Below are positions 45,167-57,671 of a DNA stretch of 64,000 nt, piece after piece. The stretch comes from Moniliella sp. 'wahieum'. Taxonomy: Eukaryota; Basidiomycota; Moniliellomycetes; Moniliellales; Moniliellaceae. The stretch covers positions 1-64,000 of the forward strand of contig RSEE01000010.1 in assembly GCA_003971905.1 (NCBI GenBank), in the 5' to 3' direction. Position numbers and translations under genes: made by a program. Within the stretch, counting starts at the first letter, position 1. Each line of letters opens with the position of its first letter. The notes under the pieces are model-generated. The model saw nothing but the letters and a program-made list of their open reading frames with translations. It was not told the DNA's origin and did no database searches.

Positions 45167-45680
45167 TCGGATCCGCCGACGGGTGCCCTCTTCTGTACTT
45201 GGTTTATTTGGGTTTGTTTGTTTTGGTTTCGTTTGGTTTGGTAGTGCCCACCCCTTCCTATGGCGGGCTCATTGTCCTCATACCCTCTTTCCCCTCCACT
45301 CTATACCCCGATCCCTTGTTCCCTCGGTTCGCCGTCGGCGCACACCCCTGTGATGGGTAGACTTGCGATTGGTTTGGATTCATTCTCTCTTTTATTCCCG
45401 ACCTCCCGTCCCCTTCCCTTTTCCGTTTCCTTCTATGGTAAGCCTGTGCTGTTGGCCCTCTTGTGCTGGCGTACCCTCTTTGCTTGACCGGGGGCTGTCG
45501 TCCGGCGGCATGTACGTCTCGCTTCACGGAATGGGTTGTGGTGTAGCCATGGGCAATTATCATGCTGTAGTAGGCGTGGTACGGTAGTGCGTTGCCGGAT
45601 GAAGGTGCCTGGGCGGACGGTTGGAGATGGGTGTCGATGACAGCAAAGGGTGGGGAGGCGAGCACGATCGCAGCAAAAAG
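45167..45680. other. intergenic, 3' flank of the coiled-coil gene
   Basis: T/G- then C-rich DNA with no supportable ORF; it ends at the tRNA-Ile gene. Confidence 0.55.
45675..45679 (-). terminator. RNA polymerase III terminator of tRNA-Ile
   Basis: T5 on the minus strand, one base after the discriminator base of the tRNA. Confidence 0.75.
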
Positions 45681-45775
45681 TGGTCAATATGAGGCTTGAA
45701 CTCATGACCTTGGCATCACCAATACTCCGAACAGATGTATTAGTACCACGCTCTGACCAACTGAGCTAATCGACC
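45681..45775 (-). tRNA. tRNA-Ile(AAU) with a 21-nt intron
   Basis: The cloverleaf folds fully. Acceptor GGTCGAT pairs with ATTGACC and the discriminator is A. D stem GCTC/GAGC, anticodon stem TGGTA/TGCCA with loop CTAATA plus A, T arm ATGAG-TTCAAGC-CTCAT. The intron of 21 nt sits after base 37, the canonical position. AAU is the standard eukaryotic Ile anticodon (inosine at 34 after editing). Confidence 0.93.
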
Positions 45776-46035
45776 TTGTTTCGTTTGCGTAAGCGCCCAC
45801 TAGTGTTCCGATATTCAATCCCAACCCATGGGGTGATTCTGACCTATGCATGATGCGTGATGCGTGCGATCAGGTGATCACGTGATGGACGCGTTGAGGC
45901 GAGTGACAACACGCCAGCGCGAACCCACGCGGGGGTTGGCTGATGGGTTGGTATTTGCTGCGCTGCCCCCACCACCCCTATTCCCCCCCCCACCACCACC
46001 ACCACCTCCCCCCACCTGGCACCACAGCGCCCGCC
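45776..46035. other. short intergenic region upstream of KNL1/Spc7
   Basis: Contains TGCGTGATGCGTG words and a C/A-rich leader immediately before the ATG at 46036. Confidence 0.5.
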
Positions 46036-49000
46036 ATGCCGTCGCCCCGCCGCCCGCGTGCGCCACTCGCTTGCGCTCGGCGACCGCCCGCAGCGCCCCA
46101 ACAAGGAAAACACCACCGGCCCTCTCCGCCCTGCCGCGGCCGCCGCCACCCCTGCGCCCTCGGCATCCGTCAAGGCGCCTAAACGCGCACGCCAGTCGCT
46201 GCCGGTGCTTGCGCCGTCGCGGCGTGTGCTCGCGCCGCGCAAGTCGGCTCTCAAACCTACGCAGCAAGTCTTGCCAGTCCCACGGGCCTGCGCCCGGACC
46301 CGATCAACGCGCCCTCGCCCGCCCGCGCGCCCACACCAGCACCATCTCCATCCCCCCTCCCTGACTGACGCGGCGCTGCGCCCACCCAACGCCACGGGAC
46401 CTCTTGAACCCTCTTCCGCGGTTGAGCCGCCCACCAAGCGTCGCCGCGTCACCTTCAGTCGCGTGCAGGAGAAGACCGACTATGGGATTGACGAGCCCAC
46501 CATGTCCATTCGTCCCGCCAGCGAGCACCCCCCGTTCGTCCCACGCTTCCCCCCCGCCTCGGCAGCACGCATCTGGGTCTGGGTCAGCGTCTGGTTCGGA
46601 CTCGGAGTCAGACTCGGACTCGGATTCGGAATCCGACTCGGACTCGGACCCTGATGTGGTCGAGTACCACGCTGCGAGACGCGCGAGTCGGCGGTCCAGC
46701 AGCAGTCGTCCGACGGGGCTCAGTGCAATTCCAGGCGGCTTGGCCGTGCCCCCGCCGCGTGCGGGCGGGACAATGGAGATGGATTTGACGACCGGGTCGA
46801 TGGAGATGGACATTTCCTCCTTCAATCCGTTTGCAGGAACGGAAAGTGAACGGTCCATGTCGCTTACGCATGTACATGACGAAAGTACGTTTGATACGGA
46901 TCCGTCGGATGCGCGGTCGGGCGTGCACTCCCACTTGGACTTGGGCTTGGGCTTGGCCCCGGTGCCTGGAACTGGACCAGCGTCTGTCTCTGCGGCTGCT
47001 GCAACCTGCACCTGCACCTGCGCCACGGCCGTCGGTCGGTGGAGGGTCGATGGACATGGACATGGACTCGACCGACTCGTCCGCTGATGCAGATGGCTCG
47101 ACGACGCAGGACACCCGCTCCTTCTTCTCCCATCGGCCGCAAGACCAAGACCATGACCAAGACCAAGCCGGGGACGGAACGCAGACCATGGCCTTAACGC
47201 GTGTATTTACCTCGCGGCCATCGGATGCGACGCAAACCATGCAGTTGACACGGGTGTACCGCGCCTCGGCCTCGGACCTGACCCGTACCACCGCCGCGTC
47301 CGACGATTGGACACCGACACCGACAACTCCGAACAAGCGGTCAACGACCTTACCCAGCCGATCGCACCCGATGCATCCGGCATGAATCTGACGCGTGTCT
47401 ATCGTGCGGACCAGACGGGCAACGAGACGAGTTGGATGCGAGATGCGTCAGTCTCGGGATCAGGTTCGGATTCGGCCTCGGACTCGGCCACAACCGATGC
47501 TGAAGCGGCGGTCGAGGCCGCGGGCGACCGAACGCAAACCATGCAGTTTACCACCATTTTCCATGCCCCGCCCCCGGAGGAAGATGAGTCTACTACGATC
47601 CAGCATGAGCAGCAGCACGAGGAGGGGGCAGAGGGAGAGGAAGAAGCGCCCTCGTACACACGGCTTCCACTTCGTCGGGCGAATTGTCCACGTCACTGTC
47701 GCAGGAAGATCCCGCTCTCGGCGGCGGGGAGCGAACCATGGAATTCACCCAACCGTCGCGCCCGTCGGCCTTTCGCGCATCGAGGAGGAAGACACGGATA
47801 TGCTTACTTCCTCTCTCGACCATAGCAGTCACCTCCCCCCTTCCTCAGCTACTTCAGCTACAAGCACGTGCGTCAGTCGCTGGCTTCCCGCTCAGTCGAG
47901 CCAGTGTGGCTTCGCCGCCCGCACGCACGCCGCTTCTCGGCGCTTCCGGCACCATCTACGGCAACTGCTACGGGACCTCCTACTTCGCCCAGCCGGTTCC
48001 GGGACCAACTGTTCCATGGCCGCTTCGCCCGGTACCGCCACTCGCCCGCGCGGCGTGGTGCCCACCACCTCGGCTGCTCTGGCGCACGCGGAAGACCCCT
48101 GACGGACCGTCATCGCACGCCCCGCTTGGCTCGCCGAGGCGGAAGCAAGTACCTCTGCCCTATCGGCGTCGGCGTCGGCGTCAGGGTTGGGGTCGGGGTC
48201 CGGGTCGCCGAGGCGGGCCAGTGCCCGTGACACTGCAAGGCTTTTGGAAGCGATGGGTCTGAGTTTCCAAGATGGCTTTACGGCGATGCGACCGCACGTG
48301 ACGCGGCCTGGGACGACGCGGCCGAGCCAGGGGTCGGAAGATGTGTTGCGGTGGGTATCGGTCGCGGCTGGGGCGGCGCCGTGTTAGCGGCGCAAGCGAG
48401 CAGTTGTGCGCAGTTGGCTGAACATGTGGCCCAGGCGGCGTCGACTTGGCCACGGCCGAAACGCAATTCGATGCCCACCCTCCAGCGTGGGCGGCCCCGA
48501 CTTGGTATTTTACCTCCGGAGCGGGAGCGGGAACAGAGCGTGCTGTCGCGGCGCAACTAAAGTGCAAAAAGCGGCCTGCGCGCGCGTTCGCCCGCGCCAC
48601 CTACTACGGGTGGCGCCGCGACAATGAATTGATCCGCCGTGTTGGCGCAGTGACTGCCAATCGTGATCGTTTGGCCGTTGACGCTGAGACGATCGCGTCC
48701 CATTCGAATCGATTCCACCACCTCCTCCCCCGCCTGCGCGCACGCCACGAAAAGTTACGCCCACCCTCGCGCTCGAACGCGAACACGTCAAGGCGGTCGA
48801 AGCGTGTGATCCTAAGGCTTTGGCAGACATTCATGAGCGATTGAGGAACAAGCGTACGTACTTTTTCTGTCCTTTTCTTCTCTCTCTTTCTCTGCAAGGG
48901 GGTTGGGGTGGGGTTGGGGTTGGGCGGGTTGGTTGATCTTATTTCTGACTTTTTTTCTTGTTGCTTGCTGCTTGTGCTTGTTGCTTCTGCTTCTTGTTCG

Positions 49001-50093
49001 CCTTTCTCGTTGGCAGGTTGGCCTTGCAGCAGTTCCATGACGAGCGACGGGAAGCGACAGATGGGTACGCGCGCGTGGCCGAGCGCTTGGCCGCAGCGAT
49101 GGAGCGGGAACACGTGGCGGACCAAGCGATCCAAGCGGCCCAAGCGGCCGGCGCGCAAATCAAGGGCTTCACAAAGACCGAAGCCGCGCGCTTATGGAAG
49201 GAATTGCAAGCGCTACAATCGGTTCACGGATGGAGCTTACACTCTGTTCATCCAGCTTTGTCCTCCCTCACTTTACTCCTCCACCCTGACATCCAAGTCG
49301 CCGTCGACTTGGCCCCCGACGCCGAGGTGCAAGCTGTGCGGCTTACACGTACCCCCCACTTGCCCTGTGGGAATACCAAGGCCGATACGAATGCGAACGG
49401 GATGGGAAGGGTGACACGGAGACCAAAGACGACCTGGACGCGGACCTGGACACGGACCTGGACCTGGACGCTGTCCTGGTCACCGCGCTCAACCAGGCCT
49501 GGCGCGAAGTACCTCGTGGCACGCGCGTACCGCTCTTGGTACGCTCCTTGTCCGCCTCGTTTGCACGCTTGCGCCACCTCAAGACCGAAATCGCCGCTGT
49601 CAACCTCCACTTCCCAGTGACCGTGCGGCGCGAGACGTGTGCTTGCCCTGCCTCTGACGCAGCCACAGCATCCACAGCCACCGCCGCGGATCCGGACCCG
49701 ATACCGACGACACAGCCGCCTGCTACGCCGTCGTCGCGGCGGCGCAGCCGCAGTGCGCGACCCAGCGTCGCGCCGACTCCCGCGCCTCCGCAAGTTCAAG
49801 TCCAAGGTGTCCGACTGGACATCCCTGTGGTCTTGGCGCGCGTGCGGGGCAAAGCGGTAGTGAGCCTCGTGTGCCCGCTGGCTCAGCTGGTCCGCCCTGA
49901 GGCTGAGGCTCACTTATTCCCCCCCGCTTTGGTCCGGTGGGAGTGGGTGTATGGGCCTGGGTCGCATGCGCAAGCGCTCGTTCCGGCTGAGGTGCAGGCC
50001 AGGGCGTTGGCGTGCTTGGTAGGCGAGATCAAGGCCGTCCAGGCTACCAGTCGCTCGCTTCGGCTTGGTCGCGACGGTGCACCAGGTGGATAG
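46036..50093 (+). CDS. SPC7: kinetochore scaffold KNL1/Spc7
   Basis: The outer-kinetochore protein that recruits Bub1/Bub3 checkpoint proteins and PP1. ATG at 46036. Two PP1 docking motifs are visible: SALK (46244-46255, the SILK class) and RVTF (46445-46456, the RVxF class). An acidic (SD/SE)n tract near 46.6 kb is followed by about eight MELT-like motifs (TMEMDLT, SMEMDIS, SMSLTHV, TMALTRV, TMQLTRV, GMNLTRV, TMQFTTI, TMEFTQP). The conserved Spc7 domain starts at FLEAMGLSFQDGFTAMRP and ATYYGWRRDNELI, and a long coiled coil (QQFHDERREATDGYARVAER) leads to an RWD-like C-terminus. One intron, 48858-49016. Frame slips are frequent. A stop at 50091-50093 closes one frame; a slip could extend the end slightly. 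About 1300 residues. Confidence 0.9.
46596..46662. repeat. GGACTC/GGATTC hexamer repeat coding Ser-Asp/Glu
   Basis: Near-perfect 6-bp units encode the SDSESDSDSDSESDSDSD acidic tract of KNL1, a potential CK2 phosphorylation region. Confidence 0.85.
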
Positions 50094-51158
50094 CGATCTG
50101 CTTACGCAGCCGGGTTTGGGTGCGGGTGTGGTGTGGGCCCGCGGGCGGTGCGGTTGGTTGGGTAAGTGTACCGTCCAAGGGAGATGGAGAAGGAGAAGGC
50201 GAAGGCGAAGGGTGGGGGGTGGGGGGGTGCCCTGTTGAGGAGGACACAGCGGGGAGATCTGAGATGCGTACGAAATGTAGATTGGTTTTTTCTTGATTGC
50301 GAGCCTGGTATCGCCATGAGATGTGAGAGGGCGTGGTGGAGGGTATAGGATAGCTATGGTGGGATAACTACAGGTCAACTACAGGACAGTGGTACGTAGG
50401 AGGAAAAGGGTGGAACGTGCAGGGTAGGTACTAGGTATAGAAGTACGAAGAATGGCCCCCGCGGTCGAGTATTGTACCGCTGAGTACTGATTGAAGCGAG
50501 GAAACATGGGACTTGTCCACTTAGCTTTGACGCGGTGCAGCATGACATGGAACATGGGACAGCACCGCGGCCCGTCGCCTCGGGCCTCGAGGTCCAGTGC
50601 AAAGTACAGGCCACGGTGCGCTTCGTTACCCCCTAACCCCCCGGGAAGAAGTGGAGGCGGGGAACGTAGGTCTCGGGGCCTCGGACCCGGCACGAACCTG
50701 CTTGTCTGCACTGGCGTAATAGCGCTGGGCTCGGGGGGTAGTGCGGCTGGGGTAGTGCGGCGGCGGCGGCAGGGAACGAGGCGGGGGTGGGAGCTAGCGA
50801 GTCGACTTGGCTTGGCGGAAGCAGGCGACACGGCACGTCGCACGTCTCCCTCGTTCCAGCCGAGCTGAGCTGCTCACGGTGCGCAGCCCAAAAGCGCTCA
50901 AGTCGGGCAGCCACTGCGGCCAGTCCACCAAGCTGAAATGCACCGCATTCACCTGGCCCGCTCCGCCGCGCACAGGCCCTGGGAGTGGTGGTGGCAGCGG
51001 CGGTGGTACGCCTGCTGCGACATGGATGGGGCCGAGGGGGGCAGGCGGACGGACGTGCGCACCGGGTGGGCCGCCACACCCAACACCACCACCCACACCC
51101 GCCCCACGCCGCCCCACCCGCAGCAGCGCAGTGTGGGCTACTTAAATGAATATCAAGA
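50094..51158. other. intergenic upstream of UFD4, no gene called
   Basis: A minus-strand segment around 50.85-50.95 kb (NAVHFSLVDWPQWLPDLSAF) looks protein-like but lacks a clear start, splice sites or domain; a small minus-strand gene cannot be excluded. The rest is GC-rich promoter DNA. Confidence 0.4.
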
Positions 51159-54100
51159 ATGCATGCCTGCTCGGCGTTTGGTCTGCCCCTGGCTTTTGCT
51201 CCGCTCGGCTGGCTCCTCCGCTCCTCCTCCGCCCTCCCGCCACCGCCACCGCCACCACATGCGCCGCCCGCCGCCCCCCGCGCCCCACTTCACCCGCGCC
51301 GCCGCCCCGCGCGACCGCCGCCGCCGCCGCCCGCCCGCCCCCGGCCTCCGCGCCCTCGCCGCCGTCCCGCTCGCCCCCCGCCCTGCGCCCGCCTCCGCCG
51401 CGCGCCCGCCGCCCGCACCCCGCCCCGCGCCTGCCCCCACGCCCTCGCTCCCAGCACCAGCGCCAGCACCAGCACCAGCACCAGCGCCGACGCTCCGCTC
51501 GCCCGCCCGCCCGCCACCCACGCAGCCTCGCCCTCCGCTGCAGCGGCGGCGGCCGAGGCGGAGGCGCCTCCGCCCCAGCCGGGCCCTGCCTCGTAAGCAT
51601 CTCACTCCGCCCTCTCCCTCCTCTCTTGCCCAGCCCGCCTCCGGGCGGCCGTGGGCGGTGGGCGCACCCGGCGCGCAGGCAGCGATCACATGATCGCTTG
51701 CTGGCCAACCGGGGTGTGATAATCGATAAGATGGCTGATGTCGATGATGCCGATTGGTGATATCGATCATCGAGCCTCGATTATCATGCCCACTCACCCA
51801 CACCCACTCTTGAGTCCTCTGGCAAATCCAGTTGCCACCGCAATCCTCTTTTTATCTCACTGACCCCCTCTCTCTCCTCTGCCTCCCGTGCCTTACCCCA
51901 CCCGCACCGCCGCTCAGCCGCACCCGCACCGCCCTCAAGCGCAAGGCCGACGTGCCCGCCCCCGCCTCGGGCGCCCCAAGCCCGCAAGCCCCGCACCGCC
52001 CCCGCCGCCACCTCGTCCCGTGCTGAGCCCTTGGCCGCCCCCTACAGCCTCCGCTCCCGCGCCTCTGCCGGCTCGTCCTCCTCCTCCCCCTCCTCCTCTC
52101 GGGCCCTGCTCCCCGGCCGCCTCGCCCTCCAGACCGCCCACCGGCCTAAGCTCCGCGCACGCGCCCTCCCCTCGTCCGTCTGGCTCCGGTCGCCGTACCA
52201 CTCGCTTGGCCGCCAAGGCCAAAGCCCCCTCGGCCCCACGTCGTAGCCAGCGTCATCACCGTCCCGCCTCCCCTGCTGCTCATTCGCAACTCGATCCCCC
52301 CGCCCCGCCTGCGCTGGAGGACATACAGACAGATCCACCTCCTGCTGCTACTCCGGAGGCTCCTGTTGCTGCTAATACCATGCTACATTACTACTACCGC
52401 TACTGCTACCGCTACTGCTACTGCTATGCTTCTTCATCGGGATCGACTGCCTCTTACCACTACGCCTGCCTCAGCCTCCCAGATTGACGGTGCGAGGGAG
52501 CCCTCTCCCTCGGTGGCTGTCCCTGCTTCCAGAGCACCCTTGTTCCCCCACGGACGTTCAGCCCGACGAGGGCGATGCGGATCTGTTGATGGACGATGAC
52601 TGGACGGCGAAGAGGCGAAGAGAGTAGTTTCATGGGCGGAGAAGAAGACGATGAGGACGAAGACGAGTACTATGGAGACGAGCAGGAGGACGACGAAACG
52701 CTAGGCTTTAATCTACGTGCGATGGGGTTTTTTCACCAAATCACCACAGCCGGTTCAAGGTTCTGCTCGAAAACATTCGGCCCACTGTGCTCCGGCGGAG
52801 CAGTTGAGTGCGCTCGAGGAGCTGGCCAACTTGCTCAGCAGTCAGGAGGAGACGCTGATGGGACAATTCAATACCGATGGGTTTGTCCGCGAGTTTGTCC
52901 GTATCCTTGGTGGTACGCCACCGCCCTTGATGCCCATGGCGTATGGACCCGGGCGGACGCCATCCCTTTCCGGTCGTCACACTGCCTGCTCTGCCGGCTG
53001 CGCCCCTATCTCTTCCCAGCTCGGTATCGGTCACCGAGGATCCAACGCGGTACGAGCGCCAAATCTTGGCGTGTCGGTGCCTGGCCAAACCTGATGAGGC
53101 CATGCCCTACTCGGCGCGCAGCGTGGTAGACAACAATGGTGTGCCAGCGATGGTGGCCAAGCTGGTGGACATGCAAGTGGTGGATCTGGCAGAGCAGTGT
53201 CTTGAAACCTGGAAAAGATCAGCATTGACAATCCAATCCCATCGTGCGCGAGGGGGGCTTGATGGCCATCCTTTCCTACCTCGACTTTTTCAACATCCAT
53301 GTCCAACGTACCGCCATGACTACCGTTGCCAACTGTTGCCGCAAGCTCAAGAGACCAAACGTCTCTTGTTCGCGATACCATCCCGCTCATCGCGACCATT
53401 GTGTTGCATTCCGATCGCAAGCTCCAAGAGGCTGCGTGTCGTTCAGTTGCGCATCATTGAGAGTTACCGTCATGCACCGGCAATGCTAGAACAGCTGGTC
53501 ACCTGCCGCCTGTGTGCCGCCATCCAGACCGTACTTGCCCCGCCCGCAGCCGTGTCCGAGGCGGACGAGAACACGTTGACGACGACCATTCCCACGTCGA
53601 TGGTCACCGAGCTGATGCATGCATTTTGTCTCGCTGCCAGCGCCACATCTGTCGTGGCCAACCGGCTGATGGCATCCAACTTTAGCCAAGCCATCTACGC
53701 CATTCTTACTGGCTGCTCGGCGCCAGTTGACCAGCTTGCCACCCGCTCTACCGAGCCCGATCCGACGTCCGTCGACCCAGAGCGCGCAGGCCTCAACAAG
53801 ATGACCCTCTTGCACAACCTGAGTTTGCGACCCAAGGAGCAACTCACAGAAGCGTTGACGTTGACGATCGAACTGCTTCCCGTGCCAGCCAAGGCGGGGG
53901 GTATTTGACGCGTAACTATACTCTGCAGCGCTAGCGCAAGCCGAGTACGACCGGGCCGTTGTCGCCGCCGGTGGTGGTCCCCACCCCTGCCCCTTGTTTG
54001 AGCGCAACAAGGGCCGGTTCGGCACAGGACCGCATGGACCCAGACGCGTACGCGATGGGGCTGGTCTGTGTCGACTAATGCTGCCTGCTTTAGTGGAGTC

Positions 54101-57100
54101 CATACCGCTTCGGCAGTGCATCGGTACGCAACAAGGTGATTGTAGCGATCTTGAAAATCGTGCGTTGCCAGTCCGGAGCACCTTGCGTGCCTGGTACCGC
54201 GTGCGGCCATGGCCACATTTTGGGCGGGCATCTTAGCCCCCGACGATGGTCGGTAGCCGTGCAAGGATCGTTTGCAGATTGTCGAACTGTTGCTGCTCAA
54301 GTTGGGCGCTGGATACCGCCGCAGACTCGAACGCGAAGGCGTCATGTGGGAAATCGAACAGTTGGCACACCAAGATCCGGCCGCGTACATGCCCGCTGAA
54401 GAGAAGGGGAAAGAGGTCCTACCCACACTGAGTCCAGTGGGATCGATAGCTCGATGGGGTCGATGGGATCGATAGCATCGATGGGGTCGATGGGATCGAT
54501 GGCGTCGATGGCGTCGATGGCGCCGATGGCCACGGTACGGGACGCAGACGGCCGTCAACCTCTTCCACCTTAGGTGGAGGCAACCATGGGCTGAACATTT
54601 TACGAGCGCGGATGATCGTGTTGCTGTATGCGAAGCCCGAGGCGGAGAAGGCGCAGGAGACGGTGCTGGATCGTGCGAGTGGACTGGCACGGCAGCTGCG
54701 GTCCTCGTCGCTTGGGTCGGGGAACAAGCCCAGAGTGACTTGGAACGTGTTTTGCTTGATGCAGCACGATAGGAGGGGTTGGCGGTTGGGAACTGCTCAA
54801 GTCGGGCTTGATTGAGCGTTGGCTTATCTTCGTGGGCAGTGACCTGTTGAGGAGGAGGAGGCAAAGGAAAGGCACCGGCACAGGCACAGGTCCAAGTGTC
54901 TCCCCTTTCGGTCGAACAGCGGCGTGCCTTGTTTACCCAAACCCTGGCGTCTACCCTCACGCTGCCGAACAGCGGGTCCAGCGGTTGCAAGAAACCGTCA
55001 GTCGCGTACAGAACTTGGCGCGGTCAGCTTGGGTGCGTCGGTGGACGAGTTGACGCGACGGTGGCCCGGGTTGGGGTTGACCAAGCAGATGCGGCTCAAG
55101 CTCAGTGCTGCCGATCCGTCGTTGGTGCCAAGTAGCTACCAGTCGCTGGTGATTGGGATCCATGCCGTCGCCTCCTTTGGTGCGCTGGAAGACTTTCTGC
55201 GTGCGCGTCTGGCCCCGTACCCAGTCCAGTACTCGTCCGGCCCCCCTCGCCCGGGCGTCGGATCAGGGGACACTTGTCAGCAATGTTGGCTGCAACGATG
55301 GGAACGTCCGCCTCCTCCTCTCCTTCTCTTCCTCTTCCCTCCCATCGCACCGCAGGGACGCACCGAGCTGCGACTAGGCCAAGGACGGCTGTTCGGATCG
55401 GCGTTGATGCGGGACGCTCACCTCGACCTTAACGTCTCGCTCGACCCTCAGGCTGCGACAGGACCAGACGCGAGCCACGGGACCGACCCAAGTCAAGCTG
55501 ATCGAACGGGTGAGATCCACCTGCCCAAGTCGAGGGCGGGTGGGAGTGACGAGCATGATCATGATCATGATCCCGTTCACGAGCACGATAACGAGCACGA
55601 CCACGATCGACGCCCTAGTAGTTCCACCGTGCCCTCCCACCCAACCTCTTCTCCCTCTGGCAGGAGCAACAATACCCATCCCAACTCGAGGTTGGATCTT
55701 CCCTCCGCACCGTCGCGCCTGCGTCGGACCAAGACCATTTTGTCTTTACGGTCAATGGAAGGGAGGTGGGCTTGGAGGAAACGGTGTTTAGCGCCGTGTA
55801 TCGGATGATGAAGGAGCAAACGCCTACTTGGACGCCCGACCGCTCGTTTTGGAGCTTGTCATACCCCGTTACTTACCGTCGGGTTCGAGGGCCTCGCCCG
55901 GACAAACCCGATGCGGAAACAGGTTCGTGTGGGTGGCCCATTCCCTTGTGTGGACGGAGACGCTGACCTTACCCTCGTCTGTGTTGTTTTTGAATTCGGT
56001 AGTGAGCAACAAGCAGGACCCAGTGGACGCGGTGCCCCCGACTCCATCATGTCCAAAGCGCTGAGGCTGTTACAAGTCTTGTTTGATGCATTTGTCCAGA
56101 CCCGTCCGCCTGCACTGGCCGGGGAGGAGAATGGGTTCCGGTCGCTCTTTGTCAACAACAAGTTGACGGCACAGTTGAATCGACAGTTGGAAGAACCGTT
56201 GATCACGGCGAGCCAAGTCTTGCCCGCATGGGCTGAGCAGCTACCTCGTTCCTTCCCCTTTCTCTTCCCCTTTGCCACGCGCTTTGCCTTTTTGCAATCC
56301 GTCGCGTTTGGCACGACGCGCATTGTGGCGCGGTGGCAAGCGCAGCTGCGCAGTAGCGGCGATCCTTCCACCTTGCATCGTGCGCGGGACGAGTCGTTTG
56401 GTAACTTGGGCCGTGTGGCGCGCCAAAAAGTTCGTATTGAACGAGAACATTTGATGGAATCGGTGGTGCGCATCTGCACCGAATTTGCCTCGCGCAACTC
56501 GGTATTGGAAACAGAGTACTTTGGCGAAGGGTACCGGACTCGGTCCAACCCTCGAATTTTACTCGCTCGCCTCACACGAGTTTGCCGCCAAACAGCATCA
56601 TCTCTGGTTAGGCTCGCGTACGTCGGAGCATGGTGGTCCAGTCAACGCGGCGGCCAATCCCGCGCCCGGGCGGAGCCAGGACAAGGCCAAGGCCAAAGCC
56701 AAGGCGCCGCAGGATCCTACCCCCCATACCTCGGAGAAGGAAGAAGAAGACGCAACGGGCTATGGCTATGTGGATGCGCCGCAGGGCTTGTTCCCTCTGC
56801 CACTGCCGCTGCCGCTCAAGCCTGCCAAACCAAGGTCGGCCAGCGAGAAGAAGCGGGTGAGCATGTTCCGTACGTTGGGCACGTTTGTGGCCAAGTCGTT
56901 GCTCGACTCGCGCATCATCCATATTGATTTGTCGCCTATCTTTTGGGCGTTGGTGATTGGTGCGCCGGTCGCGGCTACGCTGGCCACGCTCAGTCGAATT
57001 GACCAGACCTTAGCAGGGTCGCTGGAGAAGCTGTACGGCATGTCGGCCGAGGAGGTGGAGTCGCTAGAACTGGACTTCACTCTTCCGGGGACGAGGGGTA

Positions 57101-57671
57101 CGAGCTGGTAAGTGGGGGAAAGAGCAAGGCGGTCACGCAGGCCAATTTGGACGAGTATGTGGCGCAGATTGAAGAGGCGTATCTTGGACAGGGCACCGCC
57201 GCTTTGGTCGATGCGTTCCGACAAGGGTTTGCCACGCTGGTGGATTGGCGTGCGCTACGACTGTTTACCCCGGACGAACTGGGCAGTGTGTTTGGCAATG
57301 CGCCTGAAGACTGGTCACGGTCCACGTTGACGTGCTACATCAAGCCCGACCATGGCTTTACCACTGAGAGCGCGGCATACCAGAACTTATTGAGCTTGAT
57401 GAGTTCCCTGGACGCGGGGGAACGACGTGTGTTCCTCCAATGGCTCACGGGTTCACCCAAGTTACCCTTGGGCGGGTTCCGCGCGCTCCATCCGGCCTTG
57501 ACCGTTGTTCGCCGTCCACATGAAGCTCCACTCACACCAGACGATTACTTGCCCTCGGTCATGACGTGCGTCAATTACCTCAAGTTGCCCAATTACTCCA
57601 CGGCCGAAATCTTGCAGCTGCGCATGCGCAAGGCCATGCACGAAGGCGCCGCTTCGTTTCACCTGTCGTGA
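51159..57671 (+). CDS. UFD4: HECT E3 ubiquitin ligase, Ufd4/TRIP12 family
   Basis: Ubiquitinates N-degron and ubiquitin-fusion substrates. The N-terminus is Pro/Ala/Arg-rich and its start is uncertain. A likely intron runs from GTAAG at 51593 to CAG at 51914, joining to RTRTALKRKADVPAP. After an acidic stretch (EEDDEDEDEYYGDEQEDDE) come the armadillo repeats typical of TRIP12 (SALEELANLLSSQEETL, LACRCL, PYSARSVVDNNGVPAMVAKL, LTEALTLTIELLPVPAKAGG), then LQIVELLLLKLGAGYRR. The HECT domain has MFRTLGTFVAKSLLDSRII, LTCYIKPDHGFTTES and the catalytic Cys in SVMTCVNYLKLPNY (TGC at 57567-57569). It ends EGAASFHLS, TGA. Frame slips throughout; about 2000 residues. Confidence 0.9.
54446..54531. repeat. 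TCGATGGG(G/A) repeat coding Ser-Met-Gly/Ala
   Basis: About a dozen TCGATGGG or TCGATGGC units in the UFD4 reading frame give a Ser-Met-Gly/Ala-type low-complexity stretch inside an otherwise conserved region. Confidence 0.8.
55551..55612. repeat. GATCATGATCAC-type repeat coding His-Asp/Glu
   Basis: Encodes EHDHDHDPVHEHDNEHDHD within UFD4, a His/acidic tract that could bind metal ions. Confidence 0.75.
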
